A stretch of DNA of 64,000 nucleotides from Ancistrus triradiatus (taxonomy: Eukaryota > Chordata > Actinopteri > Siluriformes > Loricariidae), in NCBI GenBank assembly GCA_025084515.1, contig JAJAGP010000099.1:310001-374000 (forward strand), written 5' to 3'. The position numbers and the translations under genes are program-made. The notes under the pieces were generated by a model that searched no databases, was not told the origin of the DNA, and saw only the letters and a list, made by a program, of their open reading frames with translations. Shown here one piece after another: positions 45,957 to 56,925 of the stretch. Each line of letters begins with the position of its first letter. Position 1 is the first letter of the stretch.

Positions 45957-46200
45957 AGTGCTGTCACCTCACAGTTCCAGAGACCCTGGTTCGATTCATG
46001 GTCTGGACTCGGCCTTTCTCTGAGCACTCCAATTTTCTTCCATATTCTGAACACACATTCAATCAATTGGTCTGTCTAAAGTGTCCAACGTGAGTTTGTG
46101 CGTGTGTTCCCTGCAATGGGTTGGCGATCTGTGCTACCGATTAGGCCCCCGCGACCCAGAAAAGGATTAAGCAGGTGTGAAAATAAATGAATGAATGAAT
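45957..46200 (+). repeat. Dispersed fish repeat ending in (ATGA)n
   Basis: GTGCTGTCACCTCACAG, CCCTGGTTCGATTCATGG, GTTGGCGATC and an AATGAATGAATGAAT tail. Same family as 434-600 and 62832-63025. Confidence 0.65.
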
Positions 46201-47260
46201 TCTTTATGGGCAAGAATTTCAATTTAGACTTCATGAAGCTGCCAGCACCTCGCAGATTATTCAGATAGCACCTTGTCTGCTCTTGTAAATATATGGAGAT
46301 TTATTCTGTAGTCATCAGAATCCTTTCAGTGCGCAAGCAAAGGGCATTCGCCAAAGAGCTCGTTTCAGCAAAGCCTAGCTACTGTATGGGAATGTACCAC
46401 AGAGGGCGATGGGAAATGTAGTCGTAACATCGTACATGCCTTTGTCAGTGCTAATAAATCTGCTTGTCACGTGTTAAGTGTATGTCAAAGTTTCAGCAGT
46501 AAAGTTGTCCGGATGCAGCACGTCAAAGCTCATAAAGACTAGACTGTAAAATATACAAGCTTAATATGAGCTCAGGGGTTTCATGATGCTTTTATGCGTC
46601 TACTCCCTTTTTATTGGAAATGCATCCATATTTTTATGGGGACAATATAATCAATGTCGCAAAAATAACGAACCATAACCAAAATGCAACCGCTCCGATT
46701 TTCAAAGATTTATCTTCAAGGCAGGATCACCCTTATGAAATAATGAAAAAAAAAGACGAACTGCTGAGTGGGAGTATTTCTACCATTCTGCTTTGTCAGT
46801 GGATAGAGCCATGTATCCGTAGTACACGGCTTTTGAGTCTGCTTTTTTATCCTATTAGCGTGTGACCTGTGGGACAGCCATTGTATATTTATTGGAATAA
46901 GCACAGCATGTATTATCCAATAAAACAGCACTTTAACACAAAAGAAGCCGTATCAGGAATTTATTGTAGTATGCATAGGCTTTCTGTAATTCATCAATGA
47001 GTGTGTGTTTGTATATATTTCGTGATTCAAATCATGGCTGCACTCCAACTTATAACCAGGTCCAAGGTTGGTTTAATTAAGTTGGTTGCAGCTGCTTTGC
47101 TAAGACCAACATATAGAGCAGAATTGACGCCAACCAAAGTTGTGCCTAGATTTATTGATGTGTTTATTTTTCGTGGTTTAACCCCACTTTTTCCTGGTCT
47201 CTTTCTTAGTGAAAGTTTGTTTACACTATACTGATGCAGTGTTCTTTTATTTCCATAAGT
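46201..47260. other. Intron without clear features
   Basis: No exon or repeat was identified. Confidence 0.4.
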
Positions 47261-47262
47261 TA

Positions 47263-47555
47263 CACTATATGGACAAAAGTATTGGGACACCTACACATTG
47301 CAGCTACAGGAGCCTTTTTGTTTTATTCCTACCACTAATATGGAGCTGGTCCCCTCTTCCTTGAAGGCTTTCAGCAATATTTTTACTGTATCTGTGGTAA
47401 TTTGGCGTTTCATCCAGAAGATCATTGGTGAGGTCAGACAGCGATGTTGGATGAGAGGGTCTGGCTCACAAATCTCCATTCTAGTTCATCCCAAAGGTGT
47501 TTAATGGGGTTGAGTTCAGAGCTATGTGTGGGCCAGTCAAGTTCAATTGTAAGAG
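47263..47555. mobile_element. Tc1/mariner-like terminal fragment
   Basis: It begins CACTATATGGACAAAAGTAT then TGGGACACC after TA, the end of another fish Tc1-type family. The interior AATGGGGTTGAGTTCAGAGC is minus-strand transposase coding in related elements. The other end is absent; 250 bp separate it from exon f. Confidence 0.8.
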
Positions 47556-47805
47556 TGGTCAACCACAGAAAAGATTTGTGGTCGTCTTATATTTAATTAA
47601 TGAACATGTATCGTACATAGGCTTACAAATTAGAAAGCAACAAACAATCTACAGTCAGTATAATTTTCTTAGATGCACTTTTACATTGGGCGTAAGTGAA
47701 ATGTATCTATTATAACACTAATACGAGTTCAGATTTGTTTGTTTCTTCTTCCCTCCTTGCGTTTATCTCTTTGACATTATTTGGTCTGCTTCCTTTGTCA
47801 CACAG

Positions 47806-47951
47806 TCCAGCCTCATATCACTAAGCTGAGGAACGTGACAGCCGTTGAGGGCAGTGCTGCTATGATCTCCTGTAAAGCTGAGGGTGAACCACTGCCTGAG
47901 ATCTCCTGGAGGAGAGCTGGTGATGGACAGAGCTTCTCTGAAGGAATTAAG
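47806..47951 (+). CDS. ncam2: ncam2 exon f: first half of Ig domain 4
   Basis: The exon follows TTTGTCACACAG and encodes QPHITKLRNVTAVEGSAAMI then SCKAEGEPLPEISWRRAGDG and QSFSEGIK. It has the first Ig4 cysteine (ISCKAEGE), the core Trp (ISWRR) and an NVT glycosylation sequon. It has 48 full codons and ends in phase 0 after AAG. The donor AAG|GTGCTG is weak: only the first bases fit the consensus. NCAM1 inserts the 10-residue VASE exon at this junction. Reading on into the intron would add about 14 residues before a stop at 47991-47993. Confidence 0.93.
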
Positions 47952-48104
47952 GTGCTGATCATATACCTAATGGCTCAACTCACCACTGGTTAAATGTTAT
48001 TTGTTTAAGCAATGATGTACCTCAGACTGAAGGGTTTAATGAGCTCGTAGGACTACAGCCACACCAATCACAGGAAGACAGGAAATCATTTGGGGGAAGT
48101 ATCT

Positions 48105-48280
48105 GGGGCTGGTGGTCCAGTGGTTAAGGATTTGGATTACCAATCTGGAAGGTTGAGTTTAAATCCTGCCTCAGCTAAGTTTCCCGCTCTTGGGCACTTG
48201 AACAAGGCCCTTAATCTTCAACTGCTCAGCTTAATTGGAAGTCGCTCTAAGTAACAGTGCCTGCTAAATGCTGTAAATCT
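48105..48280 (+). repeat. Second-family SINE, tandem copy 1
   Basis: GGTGGTCCAGTGGTTAAGG head, TTTAAATCCTGCCTC box-B-like part, AGTCGCTCTAAG and CTGCTAAATGCTGTAAATC tail. Confidence 0.75.
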
Positions 48281-48307
48281 CCAAATGTGGTCCATGAAGA
48301 ATCTTTA

Positions 48308-48472
48308 ATGGGGTAGCTCAGTGCATAAGTCTCTGGACTGCTAATCAAGGTTGTGAGTTCAAATTCAGACTCTGCCATGCTGCCACTGTTGTTGGACCCT
48401 GTAATAACTCTGAACTCCCTAATGCTCAGTGGTTGCTTTGGAAAGGGTGTATGCTAAAACTCATTAACTGTG
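48308..48472 (+). repeat. Second-family SINE, tandem copy 2
   Basis: AATGGGGTAGCTCAGTGCAT head, GAGTTCAAATTCAGACTC and a GTTGCTTTGGAAAGGGTG tail. Confidence 0.75.
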
Positions 48473-48504
48473 ATCTTTTGAGAATGCAGTATAGATTGAA
48501 CAAG

Positions 48505-48652
48505 TGAATATGGCTCTGGATTACTAATCAAAAGGTTCAGTTCAAATCCTAACTCTGACCTGGCAATGCTGTGTCCTACAGCAAGGGTCTTAACCCTCCA
48601 TTGCTCAGTTGTCGCTTTGGATAAGGGTGTCTACTAAATGCTGCAAATCTGC
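48505..48652 (+). repeat. Second-family SINE, tandem copy 3
   Basis: ATGGCTCTGGATTACTAATC, AGTTCAAATCCTAACTCTG and TTTGGATAAGGGTGTC then CTACTAAATGCTGC. Confidence 0.75.
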
Positions 48653-48675
48653 AAGCAAGATCCTTGAAGAAGCTT

Positions 48676-48795
48676 TTATGGGGTAGCTCAGCTTATCAGA
48701 AGATTGTCAGTTCAAATACATGCCCTGTCAGACTGCCAAATGGCACTTGATCAAGTCCCTTAAACTTTACACATCATTTCTAAGTGCCTCCCTAC
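48676..48795 (+). repeat. Second-family SINE, tandem copy 4, truncated
   Basis: TATGGGGTAGCTCAGC head, CAGTTCAAATACATGCCC and a shortened body. A fifth, very short head (CGGATGGCTCAGTTGCTC) follows at about 48848. Confidence 0.65.
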
Positions 48796-49334
48796 AAGTA
48801 TGTCAATGATTTAATGACATAAATTTTCAACTTGGAGAATCTTTTATCGGATGGCTCAGTTGCTCTAGACCTATGGTTCCCAACCTGGGCTCCAGAGCGA
48901 AGCTCTGCACTAAGTTTGTCAAAATACAATTTGCACATGTTAAATAAAAATAAAATAACACACTCATTGGAAAAAAAGACTGTATGTAAAATTACTTCAA
49001 AAAAGATACTTTATTGCACATAATGAATCATTATTTTTGTTTTGTAAGGATGTGTGTGTACAGGTCTACTCTGGTGGGAGGTAAAAAGAAATGTGCCCAG
49101 CTTATATTTGATTTTTTTAGCTAAATGTTTAGCTGTTTTGAAAAGAGAAAAAGAGCCAAAACAAAACTATGAAAGGAACCCAAGAGAAAAGGGAAAGGCT
49201 GTAATTTAAGTTAATCTTGGCAAAAAAAGATTTGCAATGAATGACTGTAGTTGTTTGGGCTGTGTATGTGCAGGCGGATGGGGAGAGGGGGGTGCAGCTT
49301 TTGTTAGATACTTGTAGGGGGCTCCAAGGGAAAA

Positions 49335-49450
49335 AGGTTGGACTAGTGGAAGGCTGTGTGTTTGAATCCTGGCCACTGTTCACTATTACCGAGAGCAAGA
49401 CTTCAGCTGCTCAATTGTAGGTCGCTCTGGTTGAGAGTTGATGTTTGTCA
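49335..49450 (+). repeat. Second-family SINE fragment
   Basis: GACTAGTGGAAGGCTGTGTG, TTTGAATCCTGGCCACTG and GTAGGTCGCTCTGGTTGAG are shared with the tandem copies upstream. Confidence 0.6.
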
Positions 49451-50365
49451 CGTCGCTCACGGGGCTCACATTGTATCAATGTAATGTGGATTGAACCTGG
49501 GCTCACTGAGTGTCATTTGAATCTGAAAACAGCCTCCCACGTATGCTGGTTGGTGAATAATAGATTTCTTAAAGTGAGACTTGCTATATAGACACCCAGA
49601 CTGGCCTAGATGCCCCATAATAATGATAAGAACACTGAAAATATAACATAAGGTCATGTGGCAAATGAGTAATAATGATATAATGATTGCATCAGAATAT
49701 ATTGTTGCGCGCCCACACTGTGTCTGTGTATATTTATATACAGCACTTCAATGTTCTGCAAATTCTGAGCGCCTCCATTTGTTATAATAAGCTTGACATT
49801 TGATTGATGAATTCTTTGTCTCCTGTGCGAGCTGCAGTAACTGGAAGTATATCAATCCCAGTCATGGTTGTTAGAGCTTAGAAGCCTGCAGGCCCTGATG
49901 AAGTCCTGTGTTGTGCTGGCTGCCCGACGTTTCTGCGAGATAAGGTTCAGACACTCTGTGCATGAGCTGAATCGAAACGGGACCCACACAATAGCTAATT
50001 CAACAGGGAAGGCCAGTCCAAGAACATGACAAGAGAAGGAGCTGTCAAAAAATATTAGAATGGCATGAAAGCCCAGGCAACTACGGGGAAGTAAATGGGG
50101 TTGGTCTTCAGTGGAGCAGCAGATGCTTTATGAAAGACCTTGCCTACTCTCGTGAAAGGCTAATCCAATGTAAATTTGTATTTAAATTTTGCTCAGCGAG
50201 TGATTACTACAGTTTAAGTATTGTATAAGGTGTTATTGAAAAAATATTCAATTAGGGATTAAGGGGTGAACAGTATTCAATAATTATGTATAGAAGAGAC
50301 AGTCCTATTTACTCAATATAAGCATTAGGACATGATGTAAGACATACTCATGAATAGTCCAGGTA
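49451..50365. other. Repeat-poor intron, possible conserved segment
   Basis: No transposon or exon was found. 49730-50040 is GC-balanced and unlike its AT-rich surroundings. No VASE-like 30-nt exon was recognised here or elsewhere in this intron. Confidence 0.35.
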
Positions 50366-50620
50366 CAACCCCTGGCAAAAAGTATGGAATCACCACACTT
50401 GAAGGATGTTAACTCCAGCTTTTTACTTTTTAAATAAACAAATCACAGATATGACACAAAATGTTGTTCACACACAAAATAATGAACATTCTGGCTTGAT
50501 GAAACATAATTCAAATGTATTGAATTATTTCAAACAAAGACCTTAAGGAATTATTGGGGTCCTCAAAAGAAACTACATGAGATCAACCCACACGACAGTA
50601 CTAACTATAACCAAATCATC

Positions 50621-50812
50621 TTACATTTATGTCATTTAGCAGAAGCCCTTATCCAGAGCACCTTACATTTGATTCAGTTTTGCAATCCAATCCATTGTGG
50701 GTTAAGTGCCTTGCTCAAGGACCCAACTTTGGCAACTCAGCAGAGATGGGATTTGAACCCAGGACCTTCCAGCCCATAATCCAGTACTTTAACCACTAGG
50801 CTACCACAATCT
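50621..50812 (-). repeat. SINE inside the Tc1-like element
   Basis: A minus-strand copy: CATTTAGCAGAAGCCCTTAT to GGCTACCACAATC. Confidence 0.87.
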
Positions 50813-51273
50813 TAAAGAGGACCCTCACCCATACTACCCTCACCCATCAATACCACTTGGTGAGTGAGGCAGCCCCAGTCTTTCATCCCTGCAATACTAC
50901 CATCTAAATAAAAAACATTCTGATAGATTGTCCCAATCTCCAATATCAGAAAAAACTTTTACAGAGCAGACAACATATAAGACCTTTTCTAAATGACACC
51001 AAATTTTTAGATAGAGTAAATCTAACAGTTTATTTGATGTGGCATTATCTATTTTATACATTACTATCACTGCCATTTGTATAGCTTATATGTGCTGACA
51101 TGACAATAAGCACAACAACCAACCAACCAATGAAATGTTGGCCTTTTCTAATTAAGAAAAAACATAGCCCCATCAAGAGATTCGTCAACGGAAAGGATTC
51201 TAAATACTTTCAAGATGGAAATCCAACAAGGACTGTGGTAAATGATATTGATTGTTCCCAGTCAGCTGAATGT

Positions 51274-51453
51274 GGGACTGTGGTAGCCTAGCGGTTAAGG
51301 TACTGGACTCTGGACCACAAGGTCCAGGGTTCAAATCCCACCTCTGCCAAACTACCACTGTTGGGTCCTTGAGCAAGACCCTTAACCCACAATTGCTTGG
51401 ATGGTAAGATTGGACCAATTGTAAGTCGCTCTAAATGCTGTAAATGTAAATGT
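51274..51453 (+). repeat. SINE inside the Tc1-like element
   Basis: A well-preserved copy with a small deletion in the tail: GTAAGTCGCTCT is joined to AAATGCTGTAAATG. Confidence 0.9.
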
Positions 51454-51642
51454 TATAAATGGGTAAACCACATAAGACGTCAGCGTGCAAGGATAGAAAA
51501 CCCAAATCAATATGGCCTGAAAATTGAAAATGCCCAACAAAACACATGAAAAACAAATGGGCGGAAACAGAAGTAAATATTTCTGCCAGAGGAGCTAGAG
51601 GTACAGGAAGCGGCTGGATGATTGAAAAGTGATTTACATATA

Positions 51643-51908
51643 GAGTGGTGCTTTATTATATATATCTTTATAAATATGACCTCAAACATCAGATTTTCAC
51701 ACCAGCACTAAAAGTAGATAAAGAGAACCCAATTAAAGAAATGAGACAAAATATTATACTATATTATCCAGTATTACTTATCTTTGAGTGAAAAAAGTAT
51801 ATGAACTTTTGCTTATGCAGAAATAACTGTAACTAAATGCTGCTAACTGTTTGATCGGTCCTGTGCATCCAATTGGGAATTTTAGCCCATTCCTCCATAC
51901 AGAGCAGC
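51643..51908. mobile_element. Tc1-like family 1 end, nested
   Basis: AGAGTGGTGCTTTATTATAT then AAAAGTAGATAAAGAGAACC and AATGAGACAAAATATTATAC match the left end of the element at 60380-61944. It stops inside the coding region and is more diverged than the other copies. Confidence 0.8.
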
Positions 51909-52202
51909 CATGTGTAAACAGGAGAAGCACTAAATTTGCAGAGCGGTGGTGTGCCAGGACCAGGATTGAGAAACATTGTCATACACAAATATAAAAATAT
52001 GAAAACATTTAAACGTTTGATGTAAAACTCAAACTAACACCTGTCTGTTTGCTCCAGAATATATTTGGTCCTGTTTTTCTCTTAAAAGTTTAGTTGTTAG
52101 TTGGTGATCTGCCATGTCTGGCCCATCACAAGTCTGGAAACAAACTCTGAAGTAGAACCATTAGTGACATATATCTAAAGTTAGAGAACTCTAATATGTA
52201 GT

Positions 52203-53050
52203 GTTATGAGTTCTGAGGAAAACGAGTGAGAAAGTCTCCAAAAAAAAGCAAAATATCATACAGGGCTTGCTGTCTTCAACAGGCCAACTGCAGTTATTCT
52301 GACATTTACAAGACCCTAAAGGCACAGCAAATCCCTAGTTTACTATCAGCTGTTCTTTTGCCAGAAAGAAATGATCTGCAAGACCCAAAGCCCCTTCAAA
52401 CAGAGATTACCACCTGCTGAAATTTACAGTACTCTGATAGACAGGAAAAAAGGCTTCAATATCTGTCAGCATAATTCATGACCTCAGAGAACAAGAGAAG
52501 AACAATAACCAGAAGGTTGTCTAATGCAGGTTTTGTATCTAGGAGATGTGTTAAAAAGAAAAACGTCAAGAACAGAATGACGTTTCTGGCAGAATATGGA
52601 AAGGTTGATTCAGGGTGGTTCAGCAGAGTTGTGTGGACTGATGAATCATGATTTGAGTTGCATGGTGATGGTCCCGAGAGGTGTCTTTGAAGATCTGGGG
52701 AGAAATAGAACAGTGCATGCATCTTTACTATCATTAATCGTGGTGGTCGAGGTGTCATGGTGTGGGGAGCATTTTTAGCTGCTGACACTGGTGAGCTGCT
52801 TCACATAGAAAAGTCAATTAATGCTTTGGATATAGAAAAATATTGCAGAAAGGCTTGATCTGACAACTGAAAATCATATATGAGCACATCTTATATTTAA
52901 AGGCAATAAATCTGCTCACACTGCAAAGAACACCAAGAAGTGGCTTCATATTTATACCCTATAGAGAATATTTGGTCTCACATTAAACTAACTGGGAACT
53001 ATTTGTGAACTGTTTGAAGCCATTACCATTGACACCATTGATACCACTGG
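52203..53050 (+). pseudogene. Tc1-like transposase remnant, plus strand
   Basis: Recognisable at DNA level against the copy at 54345-55300: GGGCTTGCTGTCTTCAACAG, TCTAATGCAGGTTTTGTATC, then AGGAGATGTG and GTGGACTGATGAATCATG, the coding for the first catalytic region (TDES). Numerous stops and deletions; inactive. Confidence 0.75.
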
Positions 53051-53853
53051 TACGTCTTCTTTTTATAAGAAACTGTCCTCAAGTTTTACACACAAGGCTT
53101 AAACATTTAAGGAAATCAGTTGTGTTATCTATTAATTAATTCTTGGTAGTCTCCTGTCCATTTATTTGCTATTGAGACAAATAAAAGCATAATATTTTGA
53201 AATTTTGGGTTTGGTCCATTGTTTTTTTCCCAGAAGTATACATTGAAATATTAGACACTTTCCTCAGTCTGCAGAGAGAAAATCAACTTGGCAATGATTT
53301 TGTTTTCAGAGATAATGCATCTTGTGACATAACAAAGTGTGTCAAAGCTTGTTTTGCAAACTCAATGACATTGCCTGAAAGCAGTCCAAATCCCAGTCCA
53401 ACTGAAATTTTATAATGGAAATTAATAAACTGATCCAAGACAAGGCTCCATCCTACAGAGCTGATCTGTCAACCATTATTTGAGAAAATTGGAACCAACT
53501 TGATGTAGAATTGTGTTTTTCATTGGTGAAGTAAGTGGATCAAATAATTCATGAAATCATAAAAACATGAGGAGGAGCAACAAAGTACTAATTGTGATTT
53601 TTGGTTGATAATTTTTTATTTTGTATCTCAATATTGAGTCCATTTTTTTCCTCTACTTGATCTGGAAGAATATGCCATCAATTAAAATAATTTAATTGAA
53701 TTATTTTGAGGTATGCTTCACAAAGCCAGAATGTTTAGCTCTTATACAGATTTGTTTTGTGTCGTATCTGTGATTTGTCTATTTGGCAGAAAATAAGAAA
53801 AGCTGGCTGAACATCCTCTGTGTGGTGATAACATAATTTTTTCCAGAAGGTTG

Positions 53854-54340
53854 TACGTGCAGGACATTAACCTGGTCCGTGTACTTGTAAAGGTAGACTT
53901 CAGTTTTATAGTTGAGGTACTGCTCTCTTTTTGGCCTTAGCCTTTAATACTTCATCAGAATTTGATTTCAGCTCACCCCCAAGGCAGTGTCTGACAGCTT
54001 GGTATTGTGCTGTGTTATCTCTGTGCCACTTTCTTGAAGCCTCCTAAATTCCACCGTGTTTAGCAATGAAGGAAACTTGGCATTTTTGAAAGACCTCAGG
54101 ACTTTGGTGCTTAAACGCTAAACGCTGGTGTTAAGTGGACAGTTTATTAGACAGTAAGTGGAGAAAATCCTTTGAAGGCTCAATTCAATGCATGACTGGA
54201 ATATTAGCAGGACATTACTCATATTAATGGATTTACACTCATGGGCCAAATTCAAAATTGCTAAATATTAAGCTTGTAATGGCCTTAGCAGCAAGTAATT
54301 GAGCAGGAAATAAGCAAGAATTAAACAAATAGCTGAAGTA
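53854..54340. other. Spacer between two opposed Tc1-like elements
   Basis: GC-balanced sequence without repeat features was seen at 53860-54180. It may be original intron. Confidence 0.4.
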
Positions 54341-54344
54341 ACTT

Positions 54345-55300
54345 AGTATGGGATAGGCTTTCCCTTTGATGTCCTTAAATGTTTAAGTCTTGTGGGTAAA
54401 CATGAGGACAGCTTTTTATAGAAAGAAGCATCAGTGTTGTTCCGCTCACTGGGAATGGCTTCAAACAGTTGGAAAATGTTCCCCAGTTAGTTTGTGTTTA
54501 ATGTGACACCAGATATTCTCTATAGAGTCCAAAATCTGGACTCTGACAAGGATGAGCCTTATGGACTTGTTGTCAGTTCACTTCTTGGTGGTCTTTACAG
54601 CATGAGTAGGAGTAATGTCTTGATGCGACCATACCTTTTTAGAAAACCATGTCCTCTACTCAAAAGCATTAAGTGACTTTTCAACGTGAAGCAGCTGACC
54701 AGTACCAGCAGTTGTAAAAGCTCCTCACACCATAAAACCTCCATCTCCATGCTTATGGTAGTTGAGATGTATTCACTGTTGTATTTCACACCAGATCTTC
54801 GAAGACACCTCTCTGGACCATCGCCATGCAACTCAAATCGTGACTCATCAGTTAGCATGACTCTGCTGAGCCGCTCTGAATCACACTCTTTATATTCTGC
54901 CAGAAACGTCATTCTGTTCTTGATGTTTTTCTTAGACAGCAATGGCTTTTTAGACACATCTCCTAGATACAAAACCTGCATTAGACAACCTTCTGGTTAT
55001 TGCTTTTCTTGAAAATGTCTTCTTTTCTGAGGTTTCTTCTGCTGACAGTTTTTGAAGGCTTTTTTTCTTGTCTTTGAGAACCATACTTTTCAGCAGGTGG
55101 TCATCTCTGCTTGAAGGGGAATTGTGCGTCCAGATCTTTTCTTTCTGGGAATTTCACCTGTTGTTCAAAGGCCTGACCTATTCTCTTAATAGAAGAGAGT
55201 GAAATGGGGATTTGCTGTGCCTTTAGGGTCTTAAAAATGTCCGAATAGCTGCAGCTGTGTGGTTTCTGGCAGCAAGCCCTGCATGATATGCAATTCACTT
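54345..55300 (-). pseudogene. Tc1-like transposase remnant, minus strand
   Basis: The minus strand reads SYSDIFKTLKAQQIPISLSS (first HTH region), then KKPLLSKKNIKNRMTFLAEY and LSRVMLTDESRFELHGDGPE, with the first catalytic Asp in TDES. Later motifs are lost to frameshifts. It is the same family as 52203-53050, in opposite orientation and better preserved. I could not find its terminal repeats. Confidence 0.8.
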
Positions 55301-56224
55301 ATAGTTACTACAATTACTGCAAATACAATACAGTTCAGAGCTATTCACCTGCAACCTGTCAGAAACCTGCAATAACACAAGTAACCACATTATAGCAGTG
55401 ACTGGATTCATTGAATCTTCAGTGAATGGATTTCATGATTCTCAGTTTTTAAACATCATTCTCAGTGCTAGTGAGGGAGTTTGTCTGCATGTGCTGCTTG
55501 AACAGTTCAGCAGACTGTGTGAGATAGCTCGAACTCGGGCTTGAACTGGGTATCTCATACTTATAAGGCAAGCGCTTTATTAGTGCAACTCTTTCAAATG
55601 TCAAAAATTGGGGAATACCACTAATATCCACACTCTTAGTATAGGTCTAACTGTCTGATTCAGTAAGTTGTCAAGCAAGACTTTATAAGCAGTGGCTGCT
55701 AAGACCAGACCGTCCATTCCCATCTTTCTCTCAGTACTTGGCTCCATCCTTTCAGGGAGTTTGTGTGTAATCAGATAAGAAAAGTGACTTTTTTTGTCAA
55801 GCTTTGTTTTCTCCTCAGCATGACTGGCTTTGTAATGTCTCAGGAAATTGAATCACTTAAAGCGAGCCATGTTGTTGTTGCATAAAAGACCGACATTTAC
55901 CTCCATTAGGTATGAAGAGATCTTCTCCCCATTCATCTTTGAAAATTTGATTTTCATCTTCATATGAAAGCTTTGCTTTGGTCTCGCCATTTGGACACTT
56001 AGCAAGAAGCCATTATGATGCACTCTCTACTGAAGTCGGACTCAAATAAACAAAAGCCATTCGAAGAGCCACATTTTGAACCACACCACTGGTTCATTGA
56101 GATTACATGGCTGTATTTTGTGGCTAAAATAGCTGAAAACACCAATTTAAAGGAATATGTCCGTATTATTTGTACCTTGTAGCACTAACATACTAACATT
56201 TTGTCACGGACTGATTAGAAATTC
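55301..56224. other. Intron without clear features
   Basis: No exon or repeat was recognised. Confidence 0.4.
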
Positions 56225-56640
56225 ACTGACATTTGGTATTTGACATTCCTTTACATCATCAGACACCCTTATCAAGACTTCTGTATGGTGAAACTAAGCG
56301 TTTGATGGTTAAAATCAATCAGAACCTGAGTAGATGGTGGGCAATTCAATGAAACGATGAATCCTGCTTCTATCCAATGAGGCGCCCCCTTTCAGTGTGG
56401 GCAAAAAGTGCATCGCAGAGGCATGTCTAGCAGTCAACGATCTCTCACTAAGAATTACACTACCCAAAAGTAGCCTCTGAGAGCCTTTTTATAACTCTGT
56501 GGGGAAGCACTTTTACGCCCTCTTGTGGCAAGGCCCAGTGTCCTATCAGACAACTTCTGTAATCACTTACATATCTGCCTAAGACACAACCGCATGCTGA
56601 GTTTCTATCTGGGTGCTTTAATTTTTTTTGGTCAGTGAGT
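56225..56640. mobile_element. Tc1-like family 5 fragment just before exon g
   Basis: GTAGCCTCTGAGAGCCTTTT and GCACTTTTACGCCCTCTTGT match, in inverse, 10185-10250. The right end reads TTGGTCAGTGAGTGTA. The element ends about 70 bp upstream of the exon g acceptor. Confidence 0.65.
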
Positions 56641-56709
56641 GTACATTGTTCTAACTCTGTGAAAAAATTTCCGCTGATTTTGGACAGGACCATTTGCTTG
56701 TGATTTCAG

Positions 56710-56860
56710 AGTCCAGATGGACGCGTGGAGGTTCGTGGGCGTTTTGGCGAATCCATGCTGACCATAGTGGGAGTGGGTCTTTCTGACTGGGGCCGATTTG
56801 ACTGCGAGGCTCTCAGCAGAATTGGAGGACATCAGAAGAGCATGTTCCTTGATATCGAGT
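56710..56860 (+). CDS. ncam2: ncam2 exon g: second half of Ig domain 4
   Basis: The exon follows TGTGATTTCAG and encodes SPDGRVEVRGRFGESMLTIV then GVGLSDWGRFDCEALSRIGG and HQKSMFLDIE. The second Ig4 cysteine is in S-D-W-G-R-F-D-C. DGR-EV-G and SRIGGHQKSM are hallmarks of NCAM2 (NCAM1 differs here). It enters in phase 0 and leaves in phase 1 before GTGAGT. A Tc1-like fragment lies 70 bp upstream and a long CA array begins about 30 bp downstream. Confidence 0.96.
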
Positions 56861-56885
56861 GTGAGTCGCAGAAGCCACCACTTAG

Positions 56886-56887
<2 letters not shown>

Positions 56888-56920
<33 letters not shown>
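56888..56920. repeat. (AC)n microsatellite behind exon g
   Basis: About sixteen AC units starting roughly 30 nt after the exon g donor. Intronic CA repeats close to a donor can bind hnRNP L and alter exon inclusion; relevance here is inference. Confidence 0.9.

Positions 56921-56921
<1 letters not shown>

Positions 56922-56925
<4 letters not shown>

Larger units (their letters stand above)
50366..53853 (+). mobile_element. Tc1-like element, family 7, expanded by later insertions
   Basis: The left end CAACCCCTGGCAAAAAGTAT and right end TTTTTTCCAGAAGGTTG are inverted and flanked by TA. The inverted match continues inward (AACAAATCACAGATATGACA and TTTGTGTCGTATCTGTGATT). Two SINEs and a fragment of Tc1 family 1 lie inside, which explains the 3.5 kb length. 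Confidence 0.8.

Noticed and set aside
47952..56709. A VASE-like 30-nt alternative exon
   Set aside because: I scanned the intron for a short AG...GT segment coding for something like the NCAM1 insert and found none convincing. A 30-nt exon cannot be excluded by eye.
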